From Haloarcula sebkhae (GTDB lineage: Archaea; Halobacteriota; Halobacteria; Halobacteriales; Haloarculaceae), in NCBI RefSeq assembly GCF_014647415.1, contig NZ_BMPD01000004.1:327237-391236 (forward strand): a stretch of 64,000 nt of DNA, in the 5' to 3' direction. Both the position numbers and the translations under genes were made by a program. Shown here piece by piece: positions 25,984 to 35,583 of the stretch (the first letter of the stretch is position 1; every line of letters begins with the position of its first letter). Below the pieces are notes generated by a model that did no database searches, was not told the DNA's origin, and worked only from the letters and a program-made list of their open reading frames with translations.

Positions 25984-27327
25984 ATGACAGATATTCACAT
26001 CAAAGACACACAGGTGGTGACGGCATCGAGTGTCCAGCGCGGTGAAATCGCGATTTCTGGCGGGGCAATAGACGCCGTTGGTCCGGCAGCCTCGATCCCA
26101 GCCTCCAGTGACCCAGACACCGTCATCGACGCAGACGGTATGGTCGCGCTCCCGGGCGCTATCGACGTACACACCCACATGCACGACGACAAACTGTTTC
26201 CGGATGGGATCGATTTCGCGTCCCAGACCGCGAGTGCGGTCGCCGGTGGGGTGACGACGGTCATCGAGCTACCGACGCAGACGCCCGTCACAACTCCCGA
26301 CGCACTGCAGGAGAAAGCAGAGACGTGCTCGGCGCTCGCACACGTCGATTTCGGCCTCGTCGCAGGTAATATTCAAGATCCCGACATCGACGTAGCTGGC
26401 ATCATGGACGCCGGAACAGCGGATTTCAAGACATTTACCGCAGACCCGTACCTCGCGAGTGACGCATCGATCGCGGCGCTCATGCGGCGTGTCGGCAATG
26501 CCGGGGGGACGGTTCGCGTTCACTGCGAGACTCAGGGACTGCTTGACGACGCGCGGTCGACTATCGACGGCGACGAGCCCGAGGTGTACATGGACTCACG
26601 ACCGCTCGAAGCCGAACTTGACGCGATATCCCGCGCGGGCTACTTCGCGGAATACGCCGACTGTCCGCTACACGTCGTCCACATCTCCAGCGGGAGCGGC
26701 GCACGCGAGGCTGGGCGCTTCAAGTCACGAGCCAACGTTCCGGTCACGCTCGAAACCTGTCCGCAGTATCTGGCCTTCTCGAAGGGTGACGTTGCCGACA
26801 AGGGCCCGTACCTGAAAGTCAATCCCAGCCTCAAATCGGACGCTGAACGGGAGCGGCTCTGGGATGCGGTGCAGGACGGGACGATCGACCTCATCGGCAC
26901 GGATCACTTTCCGACGTACCGCGAGACGCGGGAAGCCGGCTGGGAAGATATCTGGGAGCCCTACGCCGGCCTCCCGGGCGTCGAAACGATGGTCGAGTTC
27001 CTCGTCAGCGAGGGCGTCCACGAGGATCGGATATCCTGGCCGCGGCTCCGCGAACTCGTGTGTACAGCTCCGGCACGGAACGCCGGAATCTATCCACGGA
27101 AAGGGTCGCTGCAGGTCGGAACGGATGCGGACGTGATGCTCGTCCAGACCGAGGAGTACGAGGTCACCGCCGACGACCACACGTTCATCGGTGGCTGGAC
27201 GCCATACGAAGGACAGGACTGGAGCGCGCGCGTGAACACGGTCATTGCCGGCGGGGAGATTGTCGCAAAGGACCACGAGGTCCAATCGGCGGCGGGCCGT
27301 GGCCAGTTCCTAGATCGCCCGCTGTAG
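25984..27327 (+). CDS. Cyclic amidohydrolase (hydantoinase/allantoinase/dihydroorotase family)
   Basis: 447 residues from ATG 25984 (MTDIHIKDTQVV); the upstream extension is not conserved-looking. Metal-site residues: DVHTHMH (residues about 59-65), the lysine expected to be carbamylated in TADFKTFTA (about 147), HCE, VVHISSG, and GTDHFP. ETCPQYLAFS and the C-terminal IYPRKGSLQVGTDADVM are typical of the hydantoinase/allantoinase branch. These enzymes open five- or six-membered cyclic amides formed in purine or pyrimidine breakdown. It corresponds in position to hyuA of the E. coli cluster, and an M20 carbamoylase at 40016 could use its product. Confidence 0.87.
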   Translation: MTDIHIKDTQVVTASSVQRGEIAISGGAIDAVGPAASIPASSDPDTVIDADGMVALPGAIDVHTHMHDDKLFPDGIDFASQTASAVAGGVTTVIELPTQTPVTTPDALQEKAETCSALAHVDFGLVAGNIQDPDIDVAGIMDAGTADFKTFTADPYLASDASIAALMRRVGNAGGTVRVHCETQGLLDDARSTIDGDEPEVYMDSRPLEAELDAISRAGYFAEYADCPLHVVHISSGSGAREAGRFKSRANVPVTLETCPQYLAFSKGDVADKGPYLKVNPSLKSDAERERLWDAVQDGTIDLIGTDHFPTYRETREAGWEDIWEPYAGLPGVETMVEFLVSEGVHEDRISWPRLRELVCTAPARNAGIYPRKGSLQVGTDADVMLVQTEEYEVTADDHTFIGGWTPYEGQDWSARVNTVIAGGEIVAKDHEVQSAAGRGQFLDRPL

Positions 27328-27359
27328 CGGTTTTCGCAGCCGTTGATCTGATAGTTAAA

Positions 27360-27406
27360 CCACAAATAGATGTGTGGCGTGTGCTGTCTGTGTGTGAAGG
27401 TGTGGC
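27360..27406. promoter_or_regulatory. CCACA/TGTGG elements upstream of the threonine-synthase-like gene
   Basis: CCACA (27360-27364) pairs with TGTGG (27373-27377). A further TGTGTGGC (27371-27378) and TGTGGC (27401-27406) follow. A TATA-like TTTTATA at 27458 lies 30 nt before ATG 27488. Same motif family as the other island promoters, but about 50 nt farther from the TATA box. Confidence 0.5.
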
Positions 27407-27487
27407 AGCCACGACAGAGGAGGGTCACCTCACAATCGAGCTAAAGCCGCAGTACGGTTTTATACCCGGTTGTACTCAGAATGTAGT

Positions 27488-28747
27488 ATGGGCATGACGC
27501 AAGTGACGACCCTCGAGTGCACACTCTGTGGAGCGGAGTACGTCCCGAGCCAGATAATCTACACCTGTCCCGAACACGAGGGCGTGAAGGGAATTCTCGA
27601 AGTAACGTACGACTACGACGCTATCGACGACGCGTTCGACGGCGACCTCGGCGGGCCGATAGCGAGCCAGTGGAAATACGAGGCGTTCTTGCCAGTCGCA
27701 ACGGACGCTGATGTCGTGACGCTCAACGAGGGCGGAACGGACCTCTTCGACGCCCCGAACCTCAGCGACGCGCTGGGCGTCGAGACGCTCGTCAAAGACG
27801 ACGGGCGGAACCCGACAGGGTGTTTCAAGGACCGCGCCAGCGCTATCGCTGTCACGAAAGCCAGACACGCCGGTCGCGACATCATCACCTGCGCCTCGAC
27901 CGGGAACGCCGCCGCGTCGCTGTCAGGGTATGCCGCCCGCGGGGGGATGGACTGCCGTATTTTCGTCCCCGGCGACGCCCCGACGGGGAAGCTCGCACAG
28001 CCGCTCGTCTACGGTGCGGACGTTCTGGCTGTCAACGGCAGCTACGACGAAGCCTACGACCTCAGCGTCGAAGTCACCGAAAAGTACGGCTGGTACAACC
28101 GCAACGCGGCCATCAATCCGTTCCAAGTGGAGGGCAAGCGCACCGTCGGCCACGAACTCGCCGACCAGTCTATCGCTCGCGGACACGTCCCGGACTGGGT
28201 CGTGTTCTCGATGGGTGATGGCTGTACTATCGCCGGGGCCTGGAAAGGGTTCAAGGAGTTTTACGATCTCGGCTACGTCGACGACCACCCGAAGATGCTC
28301 GGCGTGCAGGCCGAGGGGGCGTCGGCCATCCACGACGCGTTCCACGGCCACGAAGACATCGACGATATCGCCGAAACGCTGGCTGACTCAATCGCAGTCG
28401 GGCGGCCGCGGAACACGATCAAAGCCTCCCGCGCGCTGGAACAGAGCGGCGGGACGAGCGTGCTGGTCTCCGACGACGATATTCTGGAGGCCGAGAAGCT
28501 GCTTGGCGGCACCGAGGGCATCTATTCCGAGCCGGCTGGAGCAGCACCTATTGCCGGCGTTCAGACCGCGCTCGATCAGGGGATCATCGAGCAGGACGAA
28601 ACCGTCGTCGTAGTGTCTACCGGCTTCGGCCTGAAGGACACGAAAAGCGCCGAGAGGGCGACCGGTGGAGTGGATCGAATCGACCCCGAAATCACGGAGG
28701 TCGAAGGTCTGTACGGCACGGCCGAGGAAGCCGCAGCCGACGACTGA
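27488..28747 (+). CDS. Threonine-synthase-like PLP enzyme
   Basis: 419 residues from ATG 27488 (MGMTQVTTLE); ATG 27494 is an alternative. The N-terminal zinc-knuckle pattern CTLCGAEY...YTCPEH is usual in archaeal threonine synthases. The PLP lysine is in NPTGCFKDRASA (about residue 117). The phosphate-binding pattern is CASTGNAAASLSGYAA, and SMGDGCTIAGAWKGF and STGFGLKD are present. The family converts O-phosphohomoserine to threonine, but no threonine-pathway gene is nearby. Inside a purine/hydantoin island it may be a paralogue acting as an ammonia-lyase, the role of YgeX (a diaminopropionate ammonia-lyase, also PLP fold II) in the E. coli cluster. Confidence 0.82.
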   Translation: MGMTQVTTLECTLCGAEYVPSQIIYTCPEHEGVKGILEVTYDYDAIDDAFDGDLGGPIASQWKYEAFLPVATDADVVTLNEGGTDLFDAPNLSDALGVETLVKDDGRNPTGCFKDRASAIAVTKARHAGRDIITCASTGNAAASLSGYAARGGMDCRIFVPGDAPTGKLAQPLVYGADVLAVNGSYDEAYDLSVEVTEKYGWYNRNAAINPFQVEGKRTVGHELADQSIARGHVPDWVVFSMGDGCTIAGAWKGFKEFYDLGYVDDHPKMLGVQAEGASAIHDAFHGHEDIDDIAETLADSIAVGRPRNTIKASRALEQSGGTSVLVSDDDILEAEKLLGGTEGIYSEPAGAAPIAGVQTALDQGIIEQDETVVVVSTGFGLKDTKSAERATGGVDRIDPEITEVEGLYGTAEEAAADD

Positions 28748-28978
28748 CGCTATCGGACATTTGCGCGACACGGGCCAGCACACTGTCTTTTTGCGATCAG
28801 TTTCGACACACTGTCGAGTCAGGCTGTTGCAGTTTGAAACCATAGCCGGTCGCACATCCAACGAGTATCAGATTTTAATGAGACATACGGATAGGTATCT
28901 CGGACAGAGTTAAACACATATATTGGTATAAGGACTCTAGTAGGTGGATTGAAAAGATAGGGGACTGGATGGCCTCCC

Positions 28979-30385
28979 ATGAGCGGTCCAGAGGCAGAAC
29001 AGCAGTCAGTCGTACTGTACGACATCGAAGACAAACCGCCGCTGGGGAAAGCGATCCCACTCGGCATCCAGCACGTCCTCGCGATGTTTCTGGGCAACGT
29101 CGCGCCCCCGCTCATCCTCGCTGGGGCTATCGGTTCGGTCACTGGAGAGACGACGTTTCTCGTCCAGATGGCACTCATCGTCGCCGGCGTCGCGACCATC
29201 GTTCAGGCGTACCCGGTCGGCCCCGTCGGCGCGCGGCTCCCGGTCGTCATGGGGACCAGTTTCGCGTTTCTCGGCCCACTCATCGGCATCGGCAATCAGT
29301 TCGGTATCGCCGCCGTCTTCGGCGCGTCACTGCTCGCTGCGCCGGTCGAAATCGTCATGGGGATTTCGTTCGACCGGTTCCGGCGGTTCTTCCCACCACT
29401 GGTCACCGGCATCGTCGTGATGCTCATCGGACTGACGCTCATCCCCACGGGAATGAACTACGCCGCAGGGGCCTCGGCCGGCCCGTCAGCGGAGGGATAC
29501 GGCTCCTTCGTCAACCTCGGCCTCGCCGGGCTCGTTCTAGTCGTCACTGTCGGATTGAACCAGTTCTTCGAGGGGTTTCTCCGCGTCATCAGCGTGTTCG
29601 TGGGCATCATCGTCGGCTACCTCGCCGCACTCGCGCTGGGTGTTGTCGACCTCTCGGCTGTTGCCTCCGCCGGGTGGGTGACGGTCCCAGTCCCGCTCAA
29701 ATACGGCCTCGCCTTCGAGCCAAGCGCCGTCGTCACCGTGGCTTTCCTCTACATCATCACTGGCATGGAGACTATCGGGGATATCTCGGGGACGGTATCC
29801 GCAACCGGTCGGGACGCTACCCGCGAAGAAGTCCGCGGCGGTCTCGTCGCCGACGGCGTGATGAGCGTCTTCGGCGCGGTGTTCAACGCGCTCCCGAACA
29901 CATCGTTCTCGCAGAACGTCGGCCTGGTGAACTTCACTGGCGTCGCAAGCCGCTACGTCGCCGGCATCGGCGGCGTTGTCCTGCTCGCACTCGGGTTCGT
30001 CCCGAAAGTCGGCGCAGTCGTCTCGGCAATGCCCGACGCCGTGCTGGGCGGCGGCGCGCTCATCCTGTTCGCGATGATATTCTCCTCCGGTGCACGCCTC
30101 ATCACGCAGAACGTCGAACTAGACCACCGCAATTCGACCATCCTCGCGATGTCGATGGCGCTCGGCCTCGGCGTCGCGTTCCGCCCCGAAATCCTCCAGA
30201 ACTTCCCGTCCGAGGTACAGACGCTGTTCGGGTCCGCACTCGTCACCGGCGGGATGGCTGCCCTCGTTCTCAACGTCGTGTTCCCCGGCGGGAGCGTCGG
30301 AACGGGACCGACCGAGTACACCGCCGGGCTAGAACCGAGTCCGACCGAATCCGGAGCAGGCGCGCCACCGGTCGACGACGATTGA
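28979..30385 (+). CDS. NCS2 nucleobase:cation symporter (xanthine/urate type)
   Basis: 468 residues with about 12-14 membrane helices. NCS2 signatures: GIQHVLAMFLGNVAPPLIL at the start of helix 1, MGTSFAFLGPLIGIG, the ITGMETIGDISG substrate-helix block (about residue 260), and NTSFSQNVGLVNFTGVASRYV (about residue 305), the xanthine/uric acid permease signature. Imports a purine base with H+ or Na+. The position matches xanQ/ygf symporters of bacterial SDMH clusters. Upstream, two CACACTGTC copies and a TATA-like TATATTGG are seen. Confidence 0.92.
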   Translation: MSGPEAEQQSVVLYDIEDKPPLGKAIPLGIQHVLAMFLGNVAPPLILAGAIGSVTGETTFLVQMALIVAGVATIVQAYPVGPVGARLPVVMGTSFAFLGPLIGIGNQFGIAAVFGASLLAAPVEIVMGISFDRFRRFFPPLVTGIVVMLIGLTLIPTGMNYAAGASAGPSAEGYGSFVNLGLAGLVLVVTVGLNQFFEGFLRVISVFVGIIVGYLAALALGVVDLSAVASAGWVTVPVPLKYGLAFEPSAVVTVAFLYIITGMETIGDISGTVSATGRDATREEVRGGLVADGVMSVFGAVFNALPNTSFSQNVGLVNFTGVASRYVAGIGGVVLLALGFVPKVGAVVSAMPDAVLGGGALILFAMIFSSGARLITQNVELDHRNSTILAMSMALGLGVAFRPEILQNFPSEVQTLFGSALVTGGMAALVLNVVFPGGSVGTGPTEYTAGLEPSPTESGAGAPPVDDD

Positions 30386-30401
30386 GAGTCGAGCCGACAG
30401 A

Positions 30402-31436
30402 CTACAGGTAGCCGTCCGCGAACTCGTCGATCATCAGCCGCCGGTCGTCGCCAAGCGGATAGAGGATCGGACACTGACAGCCCGTCTCTGCGTACTCCCG
30501 GACCTTCTCGCGGCACTGTTCGGGCGTGCCGCTGGCGGTGAGTTTGTGAACCACGTCGTCCGGGATGAGATGCATCCCCTCCTTGATGTCGTCCTTGTCG
30601 GCCGGCCACCCGCCGATGGTCTCGCCCACCTCGTCGATGAGGTCCTGACTGACGCCGCTGGCTTTCATGATGTGGGGCTGTTGCCCGAGGTACTGTGTGA
30701 TGAGTTCGCGGGCGTTGTCCAGAGCTTTCTCTTCGTCGTGGTCCATCGAGCAGACGACCAGTTGTGGCCGGTCGATGTCGTCCAGCGAGCGACCACCGCG
30801 CTCCGCCCCGGTTGCCAGTGCGTCGACGGCCTTCTCGTTGTACTCCGGGCTGACGAGGTAGTTCAGCAGTGCGCCGTCGGCGAAATGGCCAGTGAGTTCC
30901 AGCATCTTGAACCCGGTCCCACCGACGTAGACGGGAACGGTTCGCGGCCCGTCGTCGCCGTGGACAACGTCCAGTTCTACGTCCCGCATCTGGACGAACT
31001 CCCCGTCGTACGTGACGTTCTCCATGTCCAGCAGGTCCTGAGTTACCTCGACGCATTCGCGCATCGCCCGCAGTGCGCCGCTACGGTCGATTCCGACTTT
31101 CTCGGCCAGTGGGTCCCACCACGCGCCGATGCCGCACATGATGCGGTCCGGACCGGCGAGTTCCTCCAGCGTGCTCATCGACTGTGCTATCAACGCCGCG
31201 TTGCGCGTCCAGTTGTTGATGACGCCGGTACCGAGTTTGATGTCATCGGTGACTGCGGCGTACGCACCGAGCGGGGAAACGGCGTCGCGTGCGAGGCGCG
31301 ATTCGGCCTGCCAGATCTCATCGATACCCTGCTCCTCCGCGTACTGCACGAGGTCCACGTTCGCTTCCAGCGAGTGTTTGTCCTGTAAGTAGATACCGAC
31401 ACGGTCGCCTCTCTCGAAGACCTGATTGACGCTCAT
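30402..31436 (-). CDS. LLM-class (F420-dependent) oxidoreductase, Mer-like
   Basis: 344 residues from ATG 31436 (MSVNQVFERGDRVGIYLQ), with TATA-like TTTATC on the minus strand about 28 nt before it. Luciferase-like TIM-barrel features: DLVQYAEEQGIDEIWQAES, KLGTGVINNWTRNA, GPDRIMCGIGAWW, and VPVYVGGTGFKMLELTG. Closest in feel to methylenetetrahydromethanopterin reductase-like F420 enzymes; haloarchaea have F420 but no methanogenesis, so the substrate is another compound. Preceded by the CCAC/GTGG island element, so probably co-regulated with purine catabolism. Confidence 0.87.
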   Translation of the reverse strand: MSVNQVFERGDRVGIYLQDKHSLEANVDLVQYAEEQGIDEIWQAESRLARDAVSPLGAYAAVTDDIKLGTGVINNWTRNAALIAQSMSTLEELAGPDRIMCGIGAWWDPLAEKVGIDRSGALRAMRECVEVTQDLLDMENVTYDGEFVQMRDVELDVVHGDDGPRTVPVYVGGTGFKMLELTGHFADGALLNYLVSPEYNEKAVDALATGAERGGRSLDDIDRPQLVVCSMDHDEEKALDNARELITQYLGQQPHIMKASGVSQDLIDEVGETIGGWPADKDDIKEGMHLIPDDVVHKLTASGTPEQCREKVREYAETGCQCPILYPLGDDRRLMIDEFADGYL

Positions 31437-31475
31437 GAGACATGCAAAGTTCTCCGAATACGGATAAATAGATTT

Positions 31476-31507
31476 GGCCACACACACGGTCTGTGGAAGG
31501 TGTGGCC
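31476..31507. promoter_or_regulatory. GGCCACA/TGTGGCC inverted element before the LLM gene
   Basis: GGCCACA (31476-31482) pairs with TGTGGCC (31501-31507), with an inner TGTGG at 31492-31496. It begins 40 nt upstream of ATG 31436 on the coding strand, immediately beyond the TATA-like box. The best-formed member of the island element together with 39941-39968. Confidence 0.6.
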
Positions 31508-31533
31508 CCGGTATTGCTCGCGTCGCGGACCGC

Positions 31534-32526
31534 TTAGTCCGTCTCGCGGCTGTAGGACTGCAACAGCGCCGAGGGGACCGCGAGCTGGTCGCTCTTGGTC
31601 CGGATGACGGCGTAGACCAGCACGATAATCGTCGCCAGGTACGGGTACGTCCCCATGATCTGTGGTGTCATGAGGAACTCGACGATAGGGTTGATGACGC
31701 CAGCGAGGGGCGCATCGGGGCCCAGCGTCAGTGAGATGGACTGGGAGCGAATGCGCAGCGCGTCGAGCAGTCCGAACAGGTAGGCACCGACCAGCATCCG
31801 GCGGGGCCGCCACTGTGCGAAGATGACCAGCGCGACGGCGATCCAGCCCCGACCCGCGGTCATACCGGGGACCCAGAGCTGCGAGAAGGCCAGCGAGAGG
31901 TGTGCGCCGGCCGCGCCGGCGAACCCGCCGCCGATGAGCACCGCAAGATACCGCAGTCTGAACACGGACACGCCCATCGTGTCCGCCATCTCAGGGTCCT
32001 CACCGACGGCTATCATCTCCAGACCGAGGTTCGAGTGGTACAGGAAGTACCAGACCACGACCAGCAAGCCGAGCGCGAGGTAGTCCGTCGCCGTGCTCCG
32101 GAAGAGGGCCTCGCCGATGACCGGGATCCCGACGAGGTACTGGCCGACGAGCGGGAACGTTATCTGCGGGAAGCCGCTGATCGACTCTTCGACCCAGCCC
32201 GAGCCGAAAAAGGTCGTCAGCCCGGTCCCAAGCAGCGTCAGCATGACGCCGCTGATGACCTGGTTCGACTTCAGCGTGATACAGAGGAAGGCGTGGACCA
32301 GCGCCAGCACCATTCCGAGGAGGATGCCGACGCCGAATCCAAGCCAGTGGCTCCCCGTGAGGACGGTCGTAATGAATCCGCCGAGTGCGCCGACGAGCAT
32401 CATCCCCTCGACGCCGAGGTTGAGGACGCCCGCCCGCTCGCTGATTAGTTCGCCCATCCCAGCGAGGAGTAGCACCGTCGCCGCCTGAACAGTCGCATCG
32501 AGCAGGCCGGCGATGAAGCTCACCAT
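31534..32526 (-). CDS. BMP-type nucleoside ABC transporter permease 2 (NupQ-like)
   Basis: 330 residues with about nine membrane helices. Family blocks: GELISERAGVLNLGVEGMMLVGAL (about residues 26-49), LKSNQVISGVMLTLLGTGLT, and NLGLEMIAVGEDPEMADTMGVSV, the cytoplasmic coupling loop of this branched-chain-like permease class. In Bacillus, NupNOPQ imports nucleosides, and YufOPQ-type relatives do the same. Start ATG 32526 overlaps the upstream permease stop by one base (TGATG). Likely imports guanosine, inosine or related purines that feed the island. Confidence 0.9.
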   Translation of the reverse strand: MVSFIAGLLDATVQAATVLLLAGMGELISERAGVLNLGVEGMMLVGALGGFITTVLTGSHWLGFGVGILLGMVLALVHAFLCITLKSNQVISGVMLTLLGTGLTTFFGSGWVEESISGFPQITFPLVGQYLVGIPVIGEALFRSTATDYLALGLLVVVWYFLYHSNLGLEMIAVGEDPEMADTMGVSVFRLRYLAVLIGGGFAGAAGAHLSLAFSQLWVPGMTAGRGWIAVALVIFAQWRPRRMLVGAYLFGLLDALRIRSQSISLTLGPDAPLAGVINPIVEFLMTPQIMGTYPYLATIIVLVYAVIRTKSDQLAVPSALLQSYSRETD

Positions 32527-33626
32527 CAGTCGTCACCTCGCTGTGGATGGGCTGGTGTCTCCGCTGGCCCGCGTTTTAGATCGATACCGACACGGTAGCT
32601 CTTGAAGAACTCCGCCGTAATCAGGAAGAGAATGACCAGCGCCTGAATGATCTCGACCAACGCCGCGGGCACGCCGAATGCCACTTCCATACTCGATCCG
32701 CCGACGAACAGGACGGCGAAAAACAGGCCGGCGAGCATCACTTTGAACGCGCTGTTGCGACCAAGTAATGCGATCGGAATGGCCGTGAAGCCGTATCCGG
32801 GTTCGAACCCGGCGCGGTATCGACCTTGCGCGCCAGCGATCTCGCTGATGCCGCCCATGGCCGCGAACGCGCCCCCGACCACGAACACGAGGAGGTACAC
32901 GTAGAACTTGCTCATGCCCGCCTGCTGGGCGGCCTCGTCGTTCGAGCCGACGAACGTGATTTCGAACCCGAGCCGGGTTTTCGTCATCAGGACGTACGTC
33001 GCTATCACCATGCAGAGGGCAGCGAGCAGCCCAGCGTGGACGCCGCCGAACAGTTCCGGAATCGTCGCGGCCTCGGAGAACCGGTCCGACTGCGGGAAGT
33101 TTCCGGCCCCGCCCTGCATCGGTCCGCGGAGCAAGTAGCTCTGGATTTCGAGCGCGACGAACGTCAGCAGGAGCGACGTGATGATCTCGTTGACGTCCCA
33201 CTTCGCACGCAGGTACGCCGGGATACCAGCCCAAATACCGCCGGCCACGGCTGCGGCGACGAACATCAGCGGGACCAGTGCGAGCCCCGGCAGCGAGACG
33301 TTCAGCCCGATCCACGTCCCCGCGAGCGCGCCGGCAACGAGTTGCCCCTCGGCACCGATGTTGAACAGGCCCGCTTTCAGTGGGAGATACACTGCCAGGC
33401 CCGTAAGAATCAGCGGGATCGCCTTCGTCAGCGTCTCGCTGAGACCGAACTCGGTCACGAGCGTCTCGACGAACATCGTCCTGTACGCCGCGACAGGGTT
33501 CACGTCGAGGACGACCAGTGCGATGGCACTCACTGCCAGCGCAGCGAGAACCGTGAACACGGGCGTCCCGTAGGCCAGCCAGGCCGGACTGTCCTCACGT
33601 GCGTCGACGGTTACTGCGACGTTCAT
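32526..33626 (-). CDS. BMP-type nucleoside ABC transporter permease 1 (NupP-like)
   Basis: 366 residues with about ten membrane helices. Features: TKAIPLILTGLAVYLPLKAGLFNIGAEG (about residues 65-92), LRAKWDVNEIITSLLLTFVAL, and TRLGFEITFVGSNDEAAQQAGMS, the coupling loop. Start ATG 33626 overlaps the ATPase stop by one base (TGATG), and its own stop overlaps the second permease start. The pair forms the transmembrane heterodimer of the importer whose binding proteins are encoded divergently at 35584 and 36928. Confidence 0.9.
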   Translation of the reverse strand: MNVAVTVDAREDSPAWLAYGTPVFTVLAALAVSAIALVVLDVNPVAAYRTMFVETLVTEFGLSETLTKAIPLILTGLAVYLPLKAGLFNIGAEGQLVAGALAGTWIGLNVSLPGLALVPLMFVAAAVAGGIWAGIPAYLRAKWDVNEIITSLLLTFVALEIQSYLLRGPMQGGAGNFPQSDRFSEAATIPELFGGVHAGLLAALCMVIATYVLMTKTRLGFEITFVGSNDEAAQQAGMSKFYVYLLVFVVGGAFAAMGGISEIAGAQGRYRAGFEPGYGFTAIPIALLGRNSAFKVMLAGLFFAVLFVGGSSMEVAFGVPAALVEIIQALVILFLITAEFFKSYRVGIDLKRGPAETPAHPQRGDD

Positions 33627-35275
33627 CAGCTCTCACTCCCCTGGGTGGCCCCAGACTTGACCGGCGATGCAGCCGTCTCGCCACCACCAGTCATCTCCAG
33701 CCCGATCCGTTCCCGGTCGGCTTCGGCCGGTGTCGTCTCGTAAACGAACTCGCCCTCGTACACGACGAGAATCCTGTCGCTCAGGTCGAATATCTCGTCG
33801 AGGTCTTCCGAGAGGAGGATTATGCCGGTTCCCGCTTTCCGCTGTTCGAGCAGCGTCTCCCTGATGAACTCGATCGCTCCGACATCGACACCGCGGGTCG
33901 GTTGATTCGCGATGAGCAGGTCCGGGTTGCGGTAGATTTCCCGCGCCAGAATGAGCTTCTGGAGGTTCCCTCCGGAGAGGTCGCCGGCCTTGGTCTCGGT
34001 CACGTCGCTGACACCGCGGACATCGAACTCCTCGACCAGCGTCTCTGCATATTCACGGAGTTCCCCGTAGTCAAGGAACGGTCGGTCGCCGAACCGGCCG
34101 TCCCTGAAATCCTTCATCGTGGCGTTGTGCATCACCGAGAGGTCCTCGGCACAGCCGTACTGAAGCCGGTCCTCGGGGACGAACGAGACGCCGCTATCGA
34201 CGAACGTCTTCGGTTTCGCGCCGGTGATGTCCTCGCCGTTGACGACGAGCTCGCCGGCAGTCACGTCTCGGATGCCGGCCATGACCTCGGCGAGTTCCTT
34301 CTGGCCGTTGCCGCTTACGCCCGCGATACCGACGATTTCGCCTTGCCGAACCGTCAGGTCGATGCCCGAAAGGGCTTCGATATTTCGGTTGTCTGTGGCC
34401 TCGACTTCGCGTGCGCGCAGGACTGGCTCACCAAGGTCGACCGCTTCTCTGTCGATGTCGAACAGCACCTCACGGCCGACCATCATCTCCGCGAGGTCCG
34501 CCCGGGAGACTGACGACACCTCGGCGGTGCCGACGTTTTGCCCCTCCCGGAGTACCGTTACCCGGTCGACGATAGCGTCGACCTCGGTGAGCTTGTGCGT
34601 AATGAAAATTATCGAAAGCCCCTCGTCTGTCAGCCGTTCGAGCGAGTCGAAGAGCCGCTCGGCTTCCGTCGGTGTGAGGACCGCCGTCGGTTCGTCGAGA
34701 ATCAGGAGGTCGACATCCCGGTACAGCGCTTTGAGTATCTCGACGCGCTGTTGCTGGCCGACATCGAGCTCCCAGATCTTCGCGCTCACATCGATGTCGA
34801 ACCCGTACTGGTCCGCTAGATCCTGAATCCGCTGTTCAGGCACATCGAGACCGAGCGAGAACTGGCCGGCGAGCGACTGGACGAGGCTGTTGTTCCGGAC
34901 CGCCGCCGGAAGCCAGCTATCCGCCGCATCGCTGCGAAACGCTGGTGCCGGTTCACGTTCACCGAGTACAACGTTCTCGGCGACGGTCAGGCGCGGTATC
35001 AGCATGAAGTGCTGGTGAACCATCCCGATACCGGCGTCGATGGCGTCCTGTGGCGACCCGAGGTCAAGTCGCTCGCCGTCGAGATAGATCTCGCCGTCGT
35101 CCTGCGAGTAGAGCCCGTACAGAATCTTCATCAGCGTACTTTTTCCCGCACCGTTTTCACCGAGGAGGCCGTGTATTTCCCCGCGCTCGACGGAGAGGTC
35201 GACGTGGTCGTTGGCGACGACCCCGGGGAACTCCTTCAGAATCCCCTCCATCCTGAGCGTGGTGTCTTCGGACAT
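33626..35275 (-). CDS. BMP-type nucleoside ABC transporter ATPase with two ATP domains (NupO-like)
   Basis: 549 residues with two ABC cassettes. First: GENGAGKST (about residues 40-48), an LDVGQQQRVEILKAL signature-like block, Walker B LLILDEPTAVL. Second: GVSGNGQKELAEV in place of a classical Walker A, LSGGNLQKLILAREI, and DLLIANQPTRGVD. The degenerate second P-loop with NLQK signature is normal for RbsA/NupO-type ATPases. First gene of the minus-strand importer operon, divergent from the two BMP lipoprotein genes across 308 nt. Confidence 0.92.
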   Translation of the reverse strand: MSEDTTLRMEGILKEFPGVVANDHVDLSVERGEIHGLLGENGAGKSTLMKILYGLYSQDDGEIYLDGERLDLGSPQDAIDAGIGMVHQHFMLIPRLTVAENVVLGEREPAPAFRSDAADSWLPAAVRNNSLVQSLAGQFSLGLDVPEQRIQDLADQYGFDIDVSAKIWELDVGQQQRVEILKALYRDVDLLILDEPTAVLTPTEAERLFDSLERLTDEGLSIIFITHKLTEVDAIVDRVTVLREGQNVGTAEVSSVSRADLAEMMVGREVLFDIDREAVDLGEPVLRAREVEATDNRNIEALSGIDLTVRQGEIVGIAGVSGNGQKELAEVMAGIRDVTAGELVVNGEDITGAKPKTFVDSGVSFVPEDRLQYGCAEDLSVMHNATMKDFRDGRFGDRPFLDYGELREYAETLVEEFDVRGVSDVTETKAGDLSGGNLQKLILAREIYRNPDLLIANQPTRGVDVGAIEFIRETLLEQRKAGTGIILLSEDLDEIFDLSDRILVVYEGEFVYETTPAEADRERIGLEMTGGGETAASPVKSGATQGSES

Positions 35276-35583
35276 GCTCTCTGATCTTGAGCGGGTATCA
35301 ACAATGTAGTGGCATAATTGTTTTCAAAGGTAGCTATATTCGCCGTCCAGAACGGGAAATGGCGGACATTTGCCAAGTACCAGTTGTCGTGTGCTAGCGT
35401 CCGTTGGCGATCTGGGTTCCGTCTGTCTACACCGACAATAGTATGGACATATGATCCAAGTAGTTGCCATAAGTTATGATATTGACCCACATCTATAGCA
35501 TATATTTGGACAATAGTATAGAGAAGGCTGCGTGAACAGAACTATTTAAGTTATTGTTTCTGCAATGACTACCCGGTTAGTTA
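35276..35583. other. Divergent promoter region between the ABC ATPase and BMP lipoprotein genes
   Basis: 308 nt, AT-rich, no gene seen. A TATA-like CTATTTAAG lies about 37-45 nt before ATG 35584. I did not find a clear CCAC/GTGG pair here, unlike the other island promoters. Confidence 0.5.

Noticed and set aside
27370..27430. GT-rich run as a simple tandem repeat or CRISPR-like array
   Set aside because: The repeats are short and irregular and match the promoter half-site seen elsewhere. No regular spacers exist.
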